64,000 nucleotides of DNA from assembly GCF_001953885.1 (NCBI RefSeq), contig NZ_MQUS01000004.1:1-64000 (forward strand), written 5' to 3'. This DNA is from Streptomyces sp. IMTB 2501 (GTDB lineage Bacteria > Actinomycetota > Actinomycetes > Streptomycetales > Streptomycetaceae). Position 1 is the stretch's first letter; each line of letters starts with the position of its first letter. This document shows, piece by piece, positions 35,572 to 44,849 of this stretch. The translations under genes and the position numbers were made by a program. A model generated the notes under the pieces. The model was not told the origin of the DNA, ran no database searches, and saw only the letters and a program-made list of their open reading frames with translations.

Positions 35572-36609
35572 TCAGCCGAAGACGACGCACGAGGCCGCAG
35601 GGACCCGTACCGCGCCGTCGTAGCGGGGCAGCCCCGTTGCCTCGTCCACGGCGAACCAGGCCACATCCCCGGAGCGCTCGTTGGCCGTGTAGAGGAAGCC
35701 GGCGTGTTCGGCGAGGGCGCGTGGCCAGCGGCCGGCGCAGGGCACCGTGCCGATCAGCCGGAGCCCCTCCCCCTCGACGGCGAGGACCGACAGGACGTCC
35801 TCACCACGGGTCGCGGTCCATACGAAGCGGCCGTCGGGTGAGACCACGATCCCGGACGGATAGGCGTCGCCGGCCGGGGCGCCGGGCAGCACGGGGACCT
35901 CGGTCAGCGGCCTGAGGGAGCCCGCCTCGGCGTCCCAGCGGCACACGGTCACCGTCGGGGTGAGTTCGTTGACGACGTAGGCGTGCGCGCCGTCCGGATG
36001 GAAGGCCAGGTGGCGGGGGCCGGAGCCGGGGCGCAGGGCGAACTCGCGGTGCAGGGCGGGCGCGCCGTCCGCGAGGGTGCAGACCCGTACCGAGTCCGTG
36101 CCGAGGTCTACGCTCACGGCCCACCGGCCGCTCGGGTCGGCCTGCACCTGGTGGGCGTGCGGGCCGCGCTGCCGCCGGTCGTGCGGGCCGGAACCGGTGT
36201 GCTGGAGCCGTCCGGAGGGCTTGGCGGCGAGCGTTCCGTCCGGGCGCAGGGGTACGGCGGTGACGCTGCCGCAGCCGTAGTTGGCGGTCAGCACGTGCCC
36301 CGCGTACAGGCCGAGGTGGGTCGGCCCGCTGCCGTCCAACGGCACGGGCGCCCCGGTGAGTTCCGGCCGTTCGCCGTCGACGCGGTAGGCGGCCACGGCG
36401 CCGTCGGCGATCTCGCTGACCGCGTAGAGCGTCCCGCCGTCCGGCGACAGGACGAGATAGGACGGGTCGCGTACGTCGTTCACGGCGACGCCGAGGGTGA
36501 GGGCGCCGCCGTCCTGCGCGACATCGGCGGTCACGAGGCCGGGTCCGCCCGCTGCCGTGAACGAGCCGATGAACGCCCGGCGCCTGCCGGGCCTGCCGTC
36601 CTGTGCCAC
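35572..36609 (-). CDS. Lactonase-family (6-phosphogluconolactonase-like) beta-propeller
   Basis: 345 residues. The seven-bladed YkgB/Pgl family pattern is clear: AFIGSFTAAGGPGL start, DPSYLVLSPDGGTLYAVSE, GPTHLGLYAGHVLTANYG, GPHAHQVQADPSGRWAVSVDLG (the HxHQV active-site block), GPRHLAFHPDGAHAYVVNEL and a C-terminal GFLYTANERSGDVAWF. It would hydrolyse 6-phosphogluconolactone or another sugar lactone. The GTG at 36609 follows GAGGGG. It is convergent with the CbiX-like gene. Confidence 0.88.
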   Translation of the reverse strand: MAQDGRPGRRRAFIGSFTAAGGPGLVTADVAQDGGALTLGVAVNDVRDPSYLVLSPDGGTLYAVSEIADGAVAAYRVDGERPELTGAPVPLDGSGPTHLGLYAGHVLTANYGCGSVTAVPLRPDGTLAAKPSGRLQHTGSGPHDRRQRGPHAHQVQADPSGRWAVSVDLGTDSVRVCTLADGAPALHREFALRPGSGPRHLAFHPDGAHAYVVNELTPTVTVCRWDAEAGSLRPLTEVPVLPGAPAGDAYPSGIVVSPDGRFVWTATRGEDVLSVLAVEGEGLRLIGTVPCAGRWPRALAEHAGFLYTANERSGDVAWFAVDEATGLPRYDGAVRVPAASCVVFG

Positions 36610-36658
36610 CGCTGTCCCCTCTCGGTCGAGCCCGTCCGGGGCCGACGGTAGCAGTCGA

Positions 36659-37500
36659 TCAGGGCGGTCTAGACCAAGGGCGGGGGTGGGGCCGATCGTT
36701 TTCCGCTGTTTTCCTCGCGGGACTTTCCGCTGCATTGCCCGCGAGTCGTTGTGGCGGCTCCTCGTGAGCCGTCGTACCGATGCCGCGCGAGTCGTAGCAC
36801 CGACGCCGGGCGCGTCGTAGTGCGGGCGCCGCGCCCCCGGCGGCGCCCGACTCAGACCCCGCCAACCCCGCCCCCGCGCCGGCCGGTGCCGGACAGGCTC
36901 CCACCAGCCGTGACCCCGACGGTGCACGCAGGGGCTCGGCGAGGGCTCGTTCCAGGCCGTGCAGGTGGACCAGGGCGGGCTCGGCGGGCGGCTCGGCGGG
37001 GCGGTGGACGGGCTCCGGACGGCTCGCGGTGAGGGCCTCGACGGCGGCCTCCACGCGTCGGCAGGCCGCGGTCAGCCGGGCGTCGTGGGAGGCCTCGGGA
37101 TCGGCGGCGACCGCCACCAGGCCACGAACCGCGCGGGCGCAGTCGTCGAGAAGGGCGAGGACACGGCGGGCGCGCGCCTTGCGGGCCGGCATCGGGTTCA
37201 GCGGGTGCACCAGCGGGGCCACCGCGAGCCGGACCCGGCCGAGCAACTGCTCCAGTTCGGCCACGCGCGGCGCCGGGTCGGCGGTCGCGGAGCCCGCGAG
37301 CCGGGCCGCGGCCTCGGCCGTACAGGCGTGGACGCAGCGCAGGGCCCGCTGGATCCAGGCGTCCGTGATGGCGTGGGTGGTGACCGGCAGGACGAACAGC
37401 ACGGCGAGCGCGGCGCCGAGCGCGCCCACACCGGTCTCGGCGATACGCAGGGCGAGCAGGCCGGGATTCAGGACGCCGAGGAGGCCGTAGAGCAGTTCAG
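36659..37500 (-). pseudogene. C-terminal fragment of a FUSC-like membrane protein
   Basis: The frame begins near ELLYGLLGVLNPGLLALRIAETG with no start codon, runs through a membrane stretch GALGAALAVLFVLPVTTHAITDAW and then a cytoplasmic helical region. In FUSC proteins this is the C-terminal quarter, so the N-terminal part is missing. The cut lies near 37500, where the sequence changes to IS-like remnants. The final ~60 residues are Arg/Ala/Gly rich and probably not native. Confidence 0.65.
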
Positions 37501-37885
37501 ACCCCCGCGCCGAACGGTGCTACGCAACCGTCCCACCGCTCCCGGCACATCCGCATGACCTAACCGCTCCCGGGAGACTTCGTCCGAACCGGCACCGAAC
37601 CTGCTCTGGACGGGATAACGATGAGCTGACTCCTCGTCCACCCATGACCGGCTTTGACGGACAGCCGAGCGGCGCGCCACACCGGCTGTCCGGTTCGCAC
37701 CGAGAAGGAGCCGTCGGCCGAGCGGGGAACGATCAGATTTCCCGGGCTGGAACGCTGGCATCGGTCGGGAGTTCGGTTTCCGCCCACAGCCTCGCCAGCT
37801 ACTGCCGATGCATCACCACTCAATTCACGCGGAGGCCCGCCGTGACACCGCATTCAGAACGGTGCCGTTCCCGGAAAGCCCTGGT
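37501..37885. other. No gene; junction DNA beside transposase remnant
   Basis: About 385 bases without a supported gene. The sequence around 37760-37795 (GGGAGTTCGGTTTCCGCC) has the look of a tRNA T-arm but I could not fold a complete tRNA. It separates the truncated FUSC gene from a transposase remnant, so it probably holds rearrangement endpoints. Confidence 0.3.
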
Positions 37886-38101
37886 GGTCAGGGTGCGGCC
37901 CGGAACGTCCGAGTCCCGTTCAAGGGGCGCCGCCTGAAGCTGTGGCAACTACGCCGCAAGACCACCCACGCCAAGATCCGCTGCGTCGGCGAGCAGGCCA
38001 TGGCCGCGCTCAAGTGCCGGCGCCGCCTGCGCAAGCTGCGCTGCAGCACCAACCGCATCACCGCGGTCGTCAAGGCCGTCCTCACCCTTCACCTCGCGGC
38101 G
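37886..38101 (+). pseudogene. C-terminal remnant of a transposase
   Basis: About 70 residues (KLWQLRRKTTHAKIRCVGEQ, then MAALKCRRRLRKLRCSTNRI followed by TAVVKAVLTLHLA) match the C-terminal end of an IS5-group transposase family common in streptomycetes. The catalytic Asp residues are absent and there is no start codon in context. Confidence 0.7.
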
Positions 38102-38274
38102 CGTCCACGTACCGGATCCACTCGGAGAGCTGGCCGATCCGGTAAGCAAGCAGACCCAGCATGATCCGAGTGGCCTGCAGCACCGCTTCGTCACCGACCT
38201 CCTCGTCATCGCCCGCGTCGGAGAACCGCGTGTCGAAAACATCAGGCGTGTCGGTCGCATCGGGCGCGAGGGAG

Positions 38275-38751
38275 TCACTGCTGGCGGCGTCTGAAGACGA
38301 CCGTCCGCAGTACCGTGAAGCGCACCACGGTCACCAGGGCGAAGCTCGGCGCAAGTACCAGGGTTTCCGCTGCTGGTGAGGCGGTGGGCCGGTAGTGACG
38401 GAGGAGCAGGACGGCGCCTGAGGTGACCAGATACGCCAGGACAAACAGGCCACCCGCGGTCAGATGCGCCTGGACGGCCCGGACCGGGGACCCGTGAAAG
38501 GTCAGCCGGCGGTTGGCCTCCGTGTTGAGGACGGTGACGACAAGCAGGGAGGTGAAATTGGCCAGGATGGGCGGCGACCACTGGCGCAGAACCCAGTACA
38601 GCATGGCCTGGGCCACCGTGGAGGCGACGCCGATCACGACGAACCAGAACACTTCCCTGGTCAGCGCGGTGCGGCCGAGCCAGGTGGCGGCGCTGCGCCG
38701 TGCGCTGGTGCTCTGCCACCACAGCCATGCGGGAGGAAAGTCTGTTCGCAT
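38275..38751 (-). CDS. GtrA-family membrane protein
   Basis: 158 residues with four membrane helices: FWFVVIGVASTVAQAMLYWVL, ILANFTSLLVVTVLNTEANR, LTAGGLFVLAYLVTSGAVLLL, and APSFALVTVVRFTVLRTVVF. The motif NTEANRRLTFHG is the GtrA hallmark. These proteins move lipid-linked sugars across the membrane for wall or polysaccharide glycosylation. No glycosyltransferase partner is present. The ATG at 38751 is chosen; TTG 38778 is possible but would leave only 14 bases to the divergent MarR gene. Confidence 0.85.
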   Translation of the reverse strand: MRTDFPPAWLWWQSTSARRSAATWLGRTALTREVFWFVVIGVASTVAQAMLYWVLRQWSPPILANFTSLLVVTVLNTEANRRLTFHGSPVRAVQAHLTAGGLFVLAYLVTSGAVLLLRHYRPTASPAAETLVLAPSFALVTVVRFTVLRTVVFRRRQQ

Positions 38752-38792
38752 CGAGTGAGAAGGCAGTGGCTTCGGCAAGGTAGAAAGGACAC

Positions 38793-39329
38793 ATGCCGGA
38801 GCGTGAGCCCCCTGCGGGAACCATGGACGACGTTGATGCGGTCACCCGGGCGGTCCTGACCGCGTCCCGGCTGCTGGTGGCGGTCTCCGCCCGTTCCCTC
38901 GCCGAGGTCGAGGAGCGCGTGACCCTCCCGCAGTTCCGGATGCTGGTCGTGCTGGCCACCCGGGGGGAGACCAAGCTGGTCGCGCTCGCCGAGCTTCTCC
39001 AGGTGGCCCCCTCCACCGCCATGCGCATGGTCGACCGGCTCATCGCCGCCGGACTCGCCGACCGCAAAGCCAATCCCGCCAACCGCCGCGAGACTCTGCT
39101 GCGGCTGACCGAGGAAGGCGGGCGCACCGTCGAGGAAGTCACCGCCCGGCGTCGCGCCGAGATCGCCGGCATCGTCGAACGGCTCCGCCCGACCGAGCGC
39201 CTCGCGCTCGTCGAGGCGCTCAACGCCTTCAACGAGGCGGGAGGCGAGCCTTTGGCCCCGGCAGCGGACGCCCCGGAGCCGCACCCGCTCGGCTGGATGG
39301 GGGACGGAGCGATGGCGCACGACGCCTGA
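38793..39329 (+). CDS. MarR-family transcriptional regulator
   Basis: 178 residues. The winged helix is LPQFRMLVVLATRGETKLVALAELLQVAPSTAMRMVDRLIAAGLADR with wing NPANRRETLLRLTEEGGR. It is divergent from GtrA, and 38759-38773 (GAAGGCAGTGGCTTC) is an imperfect palindrome that may be its own operator. It lies within 4 kb of three TTTGCATNATGCAAA-like sites, typical in size and symmetry for MarR proteins, so it is a candidate for the regulator of the SPW, ClC and monooxygenase genes. The ATG at 38793 follows AAAGGA. Confidence 0.88.
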   Translation: MPEREPPAGTMDDVDAVTRAVLTASRLLVAVSARSLAEVEERVTLPQFRMLVVLATRGETKLVALAELLQVAPSTAMRMVDRLIAAGLADRKANPANRRETLLRLTEEGGRTVEEVTARRRAEIAGIVERLRPTERLALVEALNAFNEAGGEPLAPAADAPEPHPLGWMGDGAMAHDA

Positions 39330-39371
39330 CACGCACGGCAGCTTGTCATGGCATGGGCGGATCCGTGTTGC

Positions 39372-39806
39372 CTACCCCGATGCGTCGGCAGCCAGATTCG
39401 CGGCGAACAGGCCAAGCAGGCACACAGCGCCGCCCGCGCACGTGTTGCTCCACACGATCCCGGGCGACACACCGTGGGATGCCGTCACGACCGTCGGGGA
39501 GAGGATCAGCCAGAGGCCGAGCGGCATCATGGTCCATGCGAATCGGTGCATCCGCTGTGGAGCGAGGGGGGTTTCGATAGCGAGAAGGGCGACGCCAAGC
39601 CCCGTGATCAGGTTGTTCGCCGTGAGATAGGGGTTCGTCCTGTAGAAGTGGATCACCCAGGGCGAGATCGCCGCATAGATGCCAGCCAGCAGCATGAAGC
39701 CGTCAACGACGGCTGCCGGGCTGCTTGTGGTCGCGACCTCGCGGCCAGCCCTCATCCCGGTCGATCCAGGCGCACGGAATACGGCCGAGTGACGTGGATA
39801 CGACAT
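39372..39806 (-). CDS. SPW-repeat membrane protein
   Basis: 144 residues with four membrane segments. The family motif appears as GIYAAISPWVIHF and again, degenerate, as GLWLILSPTVVTA. SPW-repeat proteins are small bacterial membrane proteins of unknown function. The ATG at 39806 follows AGGGGA, better than the ATG at 39842. A copy of the TTTGCATNATGCAAA-like motif sits 30 bases upstream. Confidence 0.8.
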   Translation of the reverse strand: MSYPRHSAVFRAPGSTGMRAGREVATTSSPAAVVDGFMLLAGIYAAISPWVIHFYRTNPYLTANNLITGLGVALLAIETPLAPQRMHRFAWTMMPLGLWLILSPTVVTASHGVSPGIVWSNTCAGGAVCLLGLFAANLAADASG

Positions 39807-39835
39807 GGCAGTCGATCCCCTCTCACATGAGGACG

Positions 39836-39850
39836 TTTCCATTATGCGAA
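39836..39850. promoter_or_regulatory. TTTCCATTATGCGAA site before the SPW gene
   Basis: This differs by two bases from the palindromic consensus TTTGCATNATGCAAA seen twice between the ClC and monooxygenase genes. It lies immediately upstream of the SPW gene, so that gene may belong to the same regulon. Confidence 0.5.
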
Positions 39851-39954
39851 GAAAGTCCGGATTGAGCTCTCCGCGGCTGTCGCATCCGCCCTTTTTCAGC
39901 AGACTCGGATCAGCCGGCCGTTGACCGCCGGGCCGTGAAGAGCCCGGTGGGCGC

Positions 39955-41745
39955 TCAGGCAGTCGCCTGCACCGCGCGCAACGCGCTCTGGTGGCTGAGC
40001 CAGCCCACCGGCTTGCCCTGCTCGGCGTCGAGCACGGGCACCCCGGTCCCGGCGGCTGACAGCAGGGTGTGCAGTGCCTGCGCGAGGGGCTGGTCGGCGG
40101 TGACCGCTGCGGGCGGCGCGGCGAGCTGTCCGACGAGTGCAGGGGCGCTTTCCGGCTGTTCCGCGAGAGCCTCGGCCACTGCCTGCGCCGTGACGACGCC
40201 GACGTACCGGCCGGCGGCGTCCATGACAGGGAGGGCGCCGTGGCCCGAGAGGCTGAGCAGGTCGGCGGCGTCGGTCAGGGACGTGGCCGCGGGCAGGGCG
40301 GAGGGGAGCGGTTCCATGACGGCGCCCACGTGCTGGCCGCCGATCGCCGCCCCGGGGACGGGGCCTTCGAGGTCGATGCCACGCCGGCGCAGCTTGAGGG
40401 TGTAGATGGTGTCGCGGGAGAGCAGGCGACTGGCGGCGGTGGCCAGCACGATGGCCAGCATGAGCGGGAGGATGATCGAGTACTCGCCGGTCAACTCGAA
40501 CAGGATGACCACGGCAGTGATCGGCGCCCGGGCCGCGCCGGCGAACACCGCACCCATGCCGATCAGGGCGTACGCGCCCACCGCGCCGGCCGTGCCGGGT
40601 ATCAGGTCATGGACGCCGATGCCGTACGCCGAGCCGAGCATCGCGCCGATGAACAGACTGGGCGCGAAGACACCGCCGGACCCGCCTATGCCGATGGTCA
40701 GGCTGGTCGCCAGCATCTTGCCCACCAGCAGCAGGAGCAGGAAGCCGACCGCATAGCCGCCCTCCGTGGCCTTCTCCAGCACGGGGTAGCCGACGCCGTA
40801 CATCTGCGGTAGGGCCAACAGCACCAGGCCGAGCGCCAGTCCGCCGACCGCGGGGCGCAGCCACTCCGGGCCGCGCCACAGCCAGTCACAGGCGTCCTCG
40901 ACCATGTACAGGAATCGCGCGAAGCCCATCCCGACCACAGCGGCAACCACGCCAAGCAGGACGAACAGCCCGTACTGGGCAAGGTGGTCGACGTGGAACG
41001 CGGGCAGGTTCAGGAAGGCGACGTCACCGAAGGACGCGCGTCCGATGATGCTCGCGGTCACGCTGGCCAACACGGTTGCGCCGAAGGCTTCCGCGCTGAA
41101 AGTACCGAGGATCAGTTCCATGGCGAAGAAGACACCGGCCAGGGGAGCATTGAAGGTGGCCGCGATGCCGCCCGCCGCCCCACATGCGACCAAGAGCTTC
41201 GTACGGCCCTCCGCAGCCCTCGTCACACGGCCGAGGGTGGAGCCGAGCGCCGAGCCGATCTGCACGATCGGCCCCTCGCGGCCCACCGAGCCGCCGGAAC
41301 CGATGGTCAGCGCGGAGGCCAGCGTCTTGACGACGGCGACCTTCGGGCTGATCCGCCCGCCGCGCTGAGCCACGGCCAGCATCACCTCCGGCACACCGTG
41401 CCCACGGGCCTCCTTGGCGAACCGGTTCACGAGCGGGCCGTAGAGCAGGCCGCCGATCACCGGGGTGAGCAGCACGAAGTACGGGCCCAGCCACGGCACG
41501 TGCGGATTGCTCGCGCCGGGGGAAGCGGAGTAGTCAGAGTGACCGGACAGCAGACCGGTGAAGGTCTTGATGCACCAACGGAAGACGACCGAGCCCGCGC
41601 CGGCCCCGGCGCCGACCACCACGGCCAGCGCCATCACACCCCAAGGGGCGTTCCGCAGGCTCGCGATCACCGGCGCCGGTGCAAGGCCCTTTGCCGCCGT
41701 GCCGGCCCCTTGTCCTCTGCCTGTTGCTGCCCGTATGCCGCTCAT
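39955..41745 (-). CDS. ClC-family chloride channel/antiporter with C-terminal CBS pair
   Basis: 596 residues. Ion-pathway motifs are present: GSGGSVGREGPIVQIG near 149-164 and GIGGSGGVFAPSLFIGAMLG near 350, with the PVIGGLLYGPLV helix start. About residues 20-450 are the channel and 460-596 are two CBS domains (VGAVMEPLP, then AVTADQPLAQALHTLL). The gating Glu of REGP is present, so it may work as a Cl-/H+ exchanger. The ATG at 41745 follows GGAAGGGGA. A perfect-armed TTTGCATNATGCAAA site sits 23 bases upstream, so it shares a regulator with the divergent monooxygenase. Confidence 0.9.
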   Translation of the reverse strand: MSGIRAATGRGQGAGTAAKGLAPAPVIASLRNAPWGVMALAVVVGAGAGAGSVVFRWCIKTFTGLLSGHSDYSASPGASNPHVPWLGPYFVLLTPVIGGLLYGPLVNRFAKEARGHGVPEVMLAVAQRGGRISPKVAVVKTLASALTIGSGGSVGREGPIVQIGSALGSTLGRVTRAAEGRTKLLVACGAAGGIAATFNAPLAGVFFAMELILGTFSAEAFGATVLASVTASIIGRASFGDVAFLNLPAFHVDHLAQYGLFVLLGVVAAVVGMGFARFLYMVEDACDWLWRGPEWLRPAVGGLALGLVLLALPQMYGVGYPVLEKATEGGYAVGFLLLLLVGKMLATSLTIGIGGSGGVFAPSLFIGAMLGSAYGIGVHDLIPGTAGAVGAYALIGMGAVFAGAARAPITAVVILFELTGEYSIILPLMLAIVLATAASRLLSRDTIYTLKLRRRGIDLEGPVPGAAIGGQHVGAVMEPLPSALPAATSLTDAADLLSLSGHGALPVMDAAGRYVGVVTAQAVAEALAEQPESAPALVGQLAAPPAAVTADQPLAQALHTLLSAAGTGVPVLDAEQGKPVGWLSHQSALRAVQATA

Positions 41746-41761
41746 CGATTCCCCTTCCTTA

Positions 41762-41780
41762 CTTTTGCATTATGCAAAAG
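41762..41780. promoter_or_regulatory. CTTTTGCATTATGCAAAAG operator
   Basis: A 19-bp palindrome around one central base, with nine-base perfect arms, just before the ClC start codon. Its core matches the site at 42013-42027. Confidence 0.75.
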
Positions 41781-42012
41781 ATGTCAGGGGTGTGCACCAC
41801 CTGCCCGCCTCTTGGGACCGAACGACCCTCGACACCCGCTTCCGCACGCGCCAGGAGCGCTTTCGCCGGCATTCCCTTGGGTTTGGTCGGCCAGCGCGCA
41901 GCATGCCGCCTGCCCAGCCCTCGCATGTGTGGCGACGGCAACTAACCTTCACCCGGTCGTCGGTCCACTCCAGTGCGCATTCATCGCCCGTGGGCCATCT
42001 TGACGCACAAGC

Positions 42013-42027
42013 TTTGCATGATGCAAA
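42013..42027. promoter_or_regulatory. TTTGCATGATGCAAA operator before the monooxygenase gene
   Basis: Seven-base perfect arms around one base. It lies 32 bases before the monooxygenase start and shares its core with 41762-41780. The two sites bracket the divergent promoter region. Confidence 0.75.
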
Positions 42028-42059
42028 ACTTAGGTGACGGAGAGAGGCGGTGCAAACCG

Positions 42060-43307
42060 ATGAGGGTCGTCATCTGTGGGGCCGGGATCGCGGGACTCGC
42101 GCTGGCCGGCCGGCTGCACAACGTGCTCGGCTGGGACGTCGTCGTCCTGGAGAAGGAACCGCGGCCCCGCACCGACGGTTACATGATCGACTTCTTCGGG
42201 ACCGGATACGACGCGGCCGAGGCCATGGGCATGCTGCCCTCCCTGGAGGATCTGAGCTATCAGGTTTCCGAGGCGGCTCTCGTGGACGAGCACGGCGAGT
42301 ACCGGGTGCGGCTCCGCTACGACCGCTTCGCCCGCTTCCTGAACGGGCGCCTGCTGAGCATCATGCGGCCCGACCTCGAACTCGCCCTGCGGGAGCGGCT
42401 GTCCCTCGCGGTGCGTCTGCGCTTCGGCGTGGGGCCGGCCCGCGTCGATGCCCGGCCGGACGGAGTGCGCGTCACCCTCACCGACGGCGACAGCATCGAC
42501 GCCGACCTACTCGTCGGCGCCGACGGCATCCACTCCACCGTGCGCGCCCTGGTCTTCGGCGAGGAGGCACGGTACGTCCACCATCTCGGCTACCACACCG
42601 CCGCATTCACCTTCGACGACCCCGAGACGCACGCGGAAGTCGGCGACCGGTTCTGCCTCACCGACACCGTCGGCCGGCAGATGGGGCTGTACGCGCTGCG
42701 CGACGGCACGGTCGCCGTGTTCGCCGTGCACCGCGCCACCGACGCCCCTCGCCCCAGGGACGTGCAGGCGGCGTTGCGCCACGAGTACGGCACGCTCGGC
42801 TGGCTCGTACCTCGCGTCCTGGCGAACTGCCCGCCGTCTTCCCGGATTTACTACGACCATGTCGCACAGACGACCCTCCCGGCCTGGAGCCGCGGCCGGG
42901 TCGTCCTGGTCGGTGACGCCTGCCAGGCGGTCTCCCTCCTCGCCGCACAAGGCGCCTCCCTGGCGATCGGCGCCGCATACGTCCTGGCCGACCAACTCGC
43001 CCGCACCTCCCACATCGAGGACGCACTGCACGGCTACGAACGGCTCTGGCGGCCCGTCATCACGCACAAGCAGCGTGCCGCCCGGCGAGTGGCCCGCTGG
43101 TTCATACCCGAATCACCACGACACCTACGGGTCCGCCGGACCGCCCTCCGGCTTTCCAACCTGCCTGGTGCACAACGCCTCGCGGGCATCTCGCTCACAG
43201 GAAGGCAGGGACCACCTCTGCGCCGACTCGCCTCGATTCCGTCGTGGGTGACCGAGAACCATGGCTCCGGCGCCGTACGGGAGGGAGCAAGACCACGCAG
43301 ACCGTGA
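42060..43307 (+). CDS. FAD-dependent monooxygenase (PHBH fold)
   Basis: 415 residues. The FAD motif VVICGAGIAGLALAGRLHNV is at the N-terminus, the DG motif at VGADGIHSTVRALVF near 160, and the GD motif at VVLVGDACQAVSLLAAQGAS near 285. This is the aromatic-hydroxylase/TetX-like fold that hydroxylates small molecules with NAD(P)H and O2. The substrate is unknown; members often inactivate antibiotics or tailor natural products. The ATG at 42060 is preceded by GAGAGAGG at 14 bases; in-frame ATGs at 42018 and 42021 lie inside the operator. It is divergent from ClC with shared operators. Confidence 0.88.
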   Translation: MRVVICGAGIAGLALAGRLHNVLGWDVVVLEKEPRPRTDGYMIDFFGTGYDAAEAMGMLPSLEDLSYQVSEAALVDEHGEYRVRLRYDRFARFLNGRLLSIMRPDLELALRERLSLAVRLRFGVGPARVDARPDGVRVTLTDGDSIDADLLVGADGIHSTVRALVFGEEARYVHHLGYHTAAFTFDDPETHAEVGDRFCLTDTVGRQMGLYALRDGTVAVFAVHRATDAPRPRDVQAALRHEYGTLGWLVPRVLANCPPSSRIYYDHVAQTTLPAWSRGRVVLVGDACQAVSLLAAQGASLAIGAAYVLADQLARTSHIEDALHGYERLWRPVITHKQRAARRVARWFIPESPRHLRVRRTALRLSNLPGAQRLAGISLTGRQGPPLRRLASIPSWVTENHGSGAVREGARPRRP

Positions 43308-43819
43308 ACACCTTCGGGGTGTCGCCGGCCACGCGCCCCGGAAAGGCCCCGATGTCCGCCAGCCCGAGCACCATGACCACCCCCCTACGCAGAGCCGTCG
43401 AAGCCGCCCACCGGCAGTCATGAGCCGGGCTGCTACATCCGGATGCGTCCCGCGTTCGTCTTGTCGGTCGGCTCTGAGTAATTCCGTGGAGGTTCAGTGT
43501 GCCAGCGCCGAGTACGTCGCCGGAATCGCCTGGACGGGCTGGGTCTGCCGGGCCAAGAGCCCTGCCGCCCTCAACTTTCTTATCTGTAGTGACGTTCGGA
43601 GGCTCATCGGGCAGGTGTGGGACGAGGCGGGTGCCGCTGTGGGAGCTGGTGGGCCCTGGACACCGAGCGTGCCACTGTGGGTGGTGGCGATGGAGCGGGC
43701 ATGCCGGGGCCGTTCGGCGGCGTCGGGGTGGCGGTTGCCGCGGGCGTCCCACACGCTGGAGCCGGATATGGACGTGCGCCGCCGAGCATCGAGCTGCGCA
43801 GAGGGTTCTGGAGGACCGC
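43308..43819. other. No recognisable gene
   Basis: About 510 bases between the monooxygenase and the FMN-reductase-like gene. Several long frames exist on both strands, as expected at this GC content, but none resembles a protein I know and none has a good ribosome site. Confidence 0.4.
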
Positions 43820-44557
43820 GTGACTGCTTCGTCGCCCGCCGCCGACGCACCGCTGGCCCGGTACGACGACCTGCGTGCCCTGGTGATCAACTGCACCCTC
43901 AAGCGCTCGCCTGAGACCAGCAACACTCAGGGGCTCATCGACCGGAGCACCGCGATCCTGGACGCGCAAGGAGTGCACGTAGATGTCGTAAGAGCCGTTG
44001 ACCACGACATCGCCACAGGGGTGTGGCCCGACATGACGGAACACGGCTGGGAGACGGACGCCTGGCCGGACCTGTACCTGCAGGTCATGGAGGCCGACAT
44101 CCTCGTCCTGGCCGGCCCGATCTGGCTGGGCGACAACAGCTCCGTGATGAAGCGGGTGATCGAACGCCTCTACGCCTGCTCCAGCCTGCTCAACGAACGC
44201 GGCCAGTACTCCTATTACGGCCGGGTCGGTGGCTGCCTGATCACGGGCAACGAGGACGGCGTCAAGCACTGCGCCATGAACGTCCTCTACAGCCTCCAGC
44301 ATCTGGGCTACACCATCCCTCCCCAGGCCGATGCCGGATGGATCGGCGAGGCCGGCCCCGGCCCCTCCTACCTCGACCCCGGTTCGGGCGGCCCGGAGAA
44401 CGACTTCACCAACCGCAACACCACCTTCATGACCTGGAACCTGCTGCACCTGGCACGGGTTCTGAAGGATCTCGGCGGCATTCCCGCCTACGGCAACCAG
44501 CGCACCGCATGGGACGCGGGCTGCCGCCGTGACTACGAGAACCCCGAACACCGCTAG
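43820..44557 (+). CDS. Flavodoxin-like NADPH-dependent FMN reductase family protein
   Basis: 245 residues. Flavodoxin-like fold: RALVINCTLKRSPETSNTQGLIDR binds the FMN phosphate, ILVLAGPIWLGDNSSVMKRVIERL is the flavin-ring loop, and YYGRVGGCLITGNEDGVKHCAMN is the next strand-loop. It is likely a quinone or FMN reductase. The GTG at 43820 follows TGGAGGA. The 3' neighbour is the IS110 remnant. Confidence 0.85.
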   Translation: MTASSPAADAPLARYDDLRALVINCTLKRSPETSNTQGLIDRSTAILDAQGVHVDVVRAVDHDIATGVWPDMTEHGWETDAWPDLYLQVMEADILVLAGPIWLGDNSSVMKRVIERLYACSSLLNERGQYSYYGRVGGCLITGNEDGVKHCAMNVLYSLQHLGYTIPPQADAGWIGEAGPGPSYLDPGSGGPENDFTNRNTTFMTWNLLHLARVLKDLGGIPAYGNQRTAWDAGCRRDYENPEHR

Positions 44558-44849
44558 GCACGGGGGCGGCAAGGGCAGCGGCGTCGGTCGGAAGCAGGGG
44601 TCCGTCCCCGCGCCGGTCACGGCCCTGGCGCCGTTGCCGCTCATGCGGCCCGGAGGGAGGAAGGGATGCAGTGGATGGGCTACGCGGCGTGTATGAGCTT
44701 GATCCCTCTTCCGCGCCGGCTACTGGTTGGTGACGCGGGAACCGGCCAGGACGGCCGGGATGATGTCTCACACCACGTCCGCCGGCGGAGAGCTGGATCC
44801 TGTCGCTGAGTCGGTCGCCGTCAACAGCGACCACGCCGGCGAGTACGCG

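Noticed and set aside
37760..37800. A tRNA-like T-arm (GGGAGTTCGGTTTCCGCC) near the transposase remnant
   Set aside because: No acceptor stem or anticodon arm could be matched, so it is not called as a tRNA or attachment site.
42018..42060. Earlier ATG starts for the flavin monooxygenase
   Set aside because: They lie inside the palindromic operator and add residues before the FAD motif that do not resemble the family.
44427..44849. C-terminal extension of the IS110 frame as native transposase
   Set aside because: After ALCGVSPV it loses all family similarity and reads through the antisense of the FMN-reductase-like gene end.
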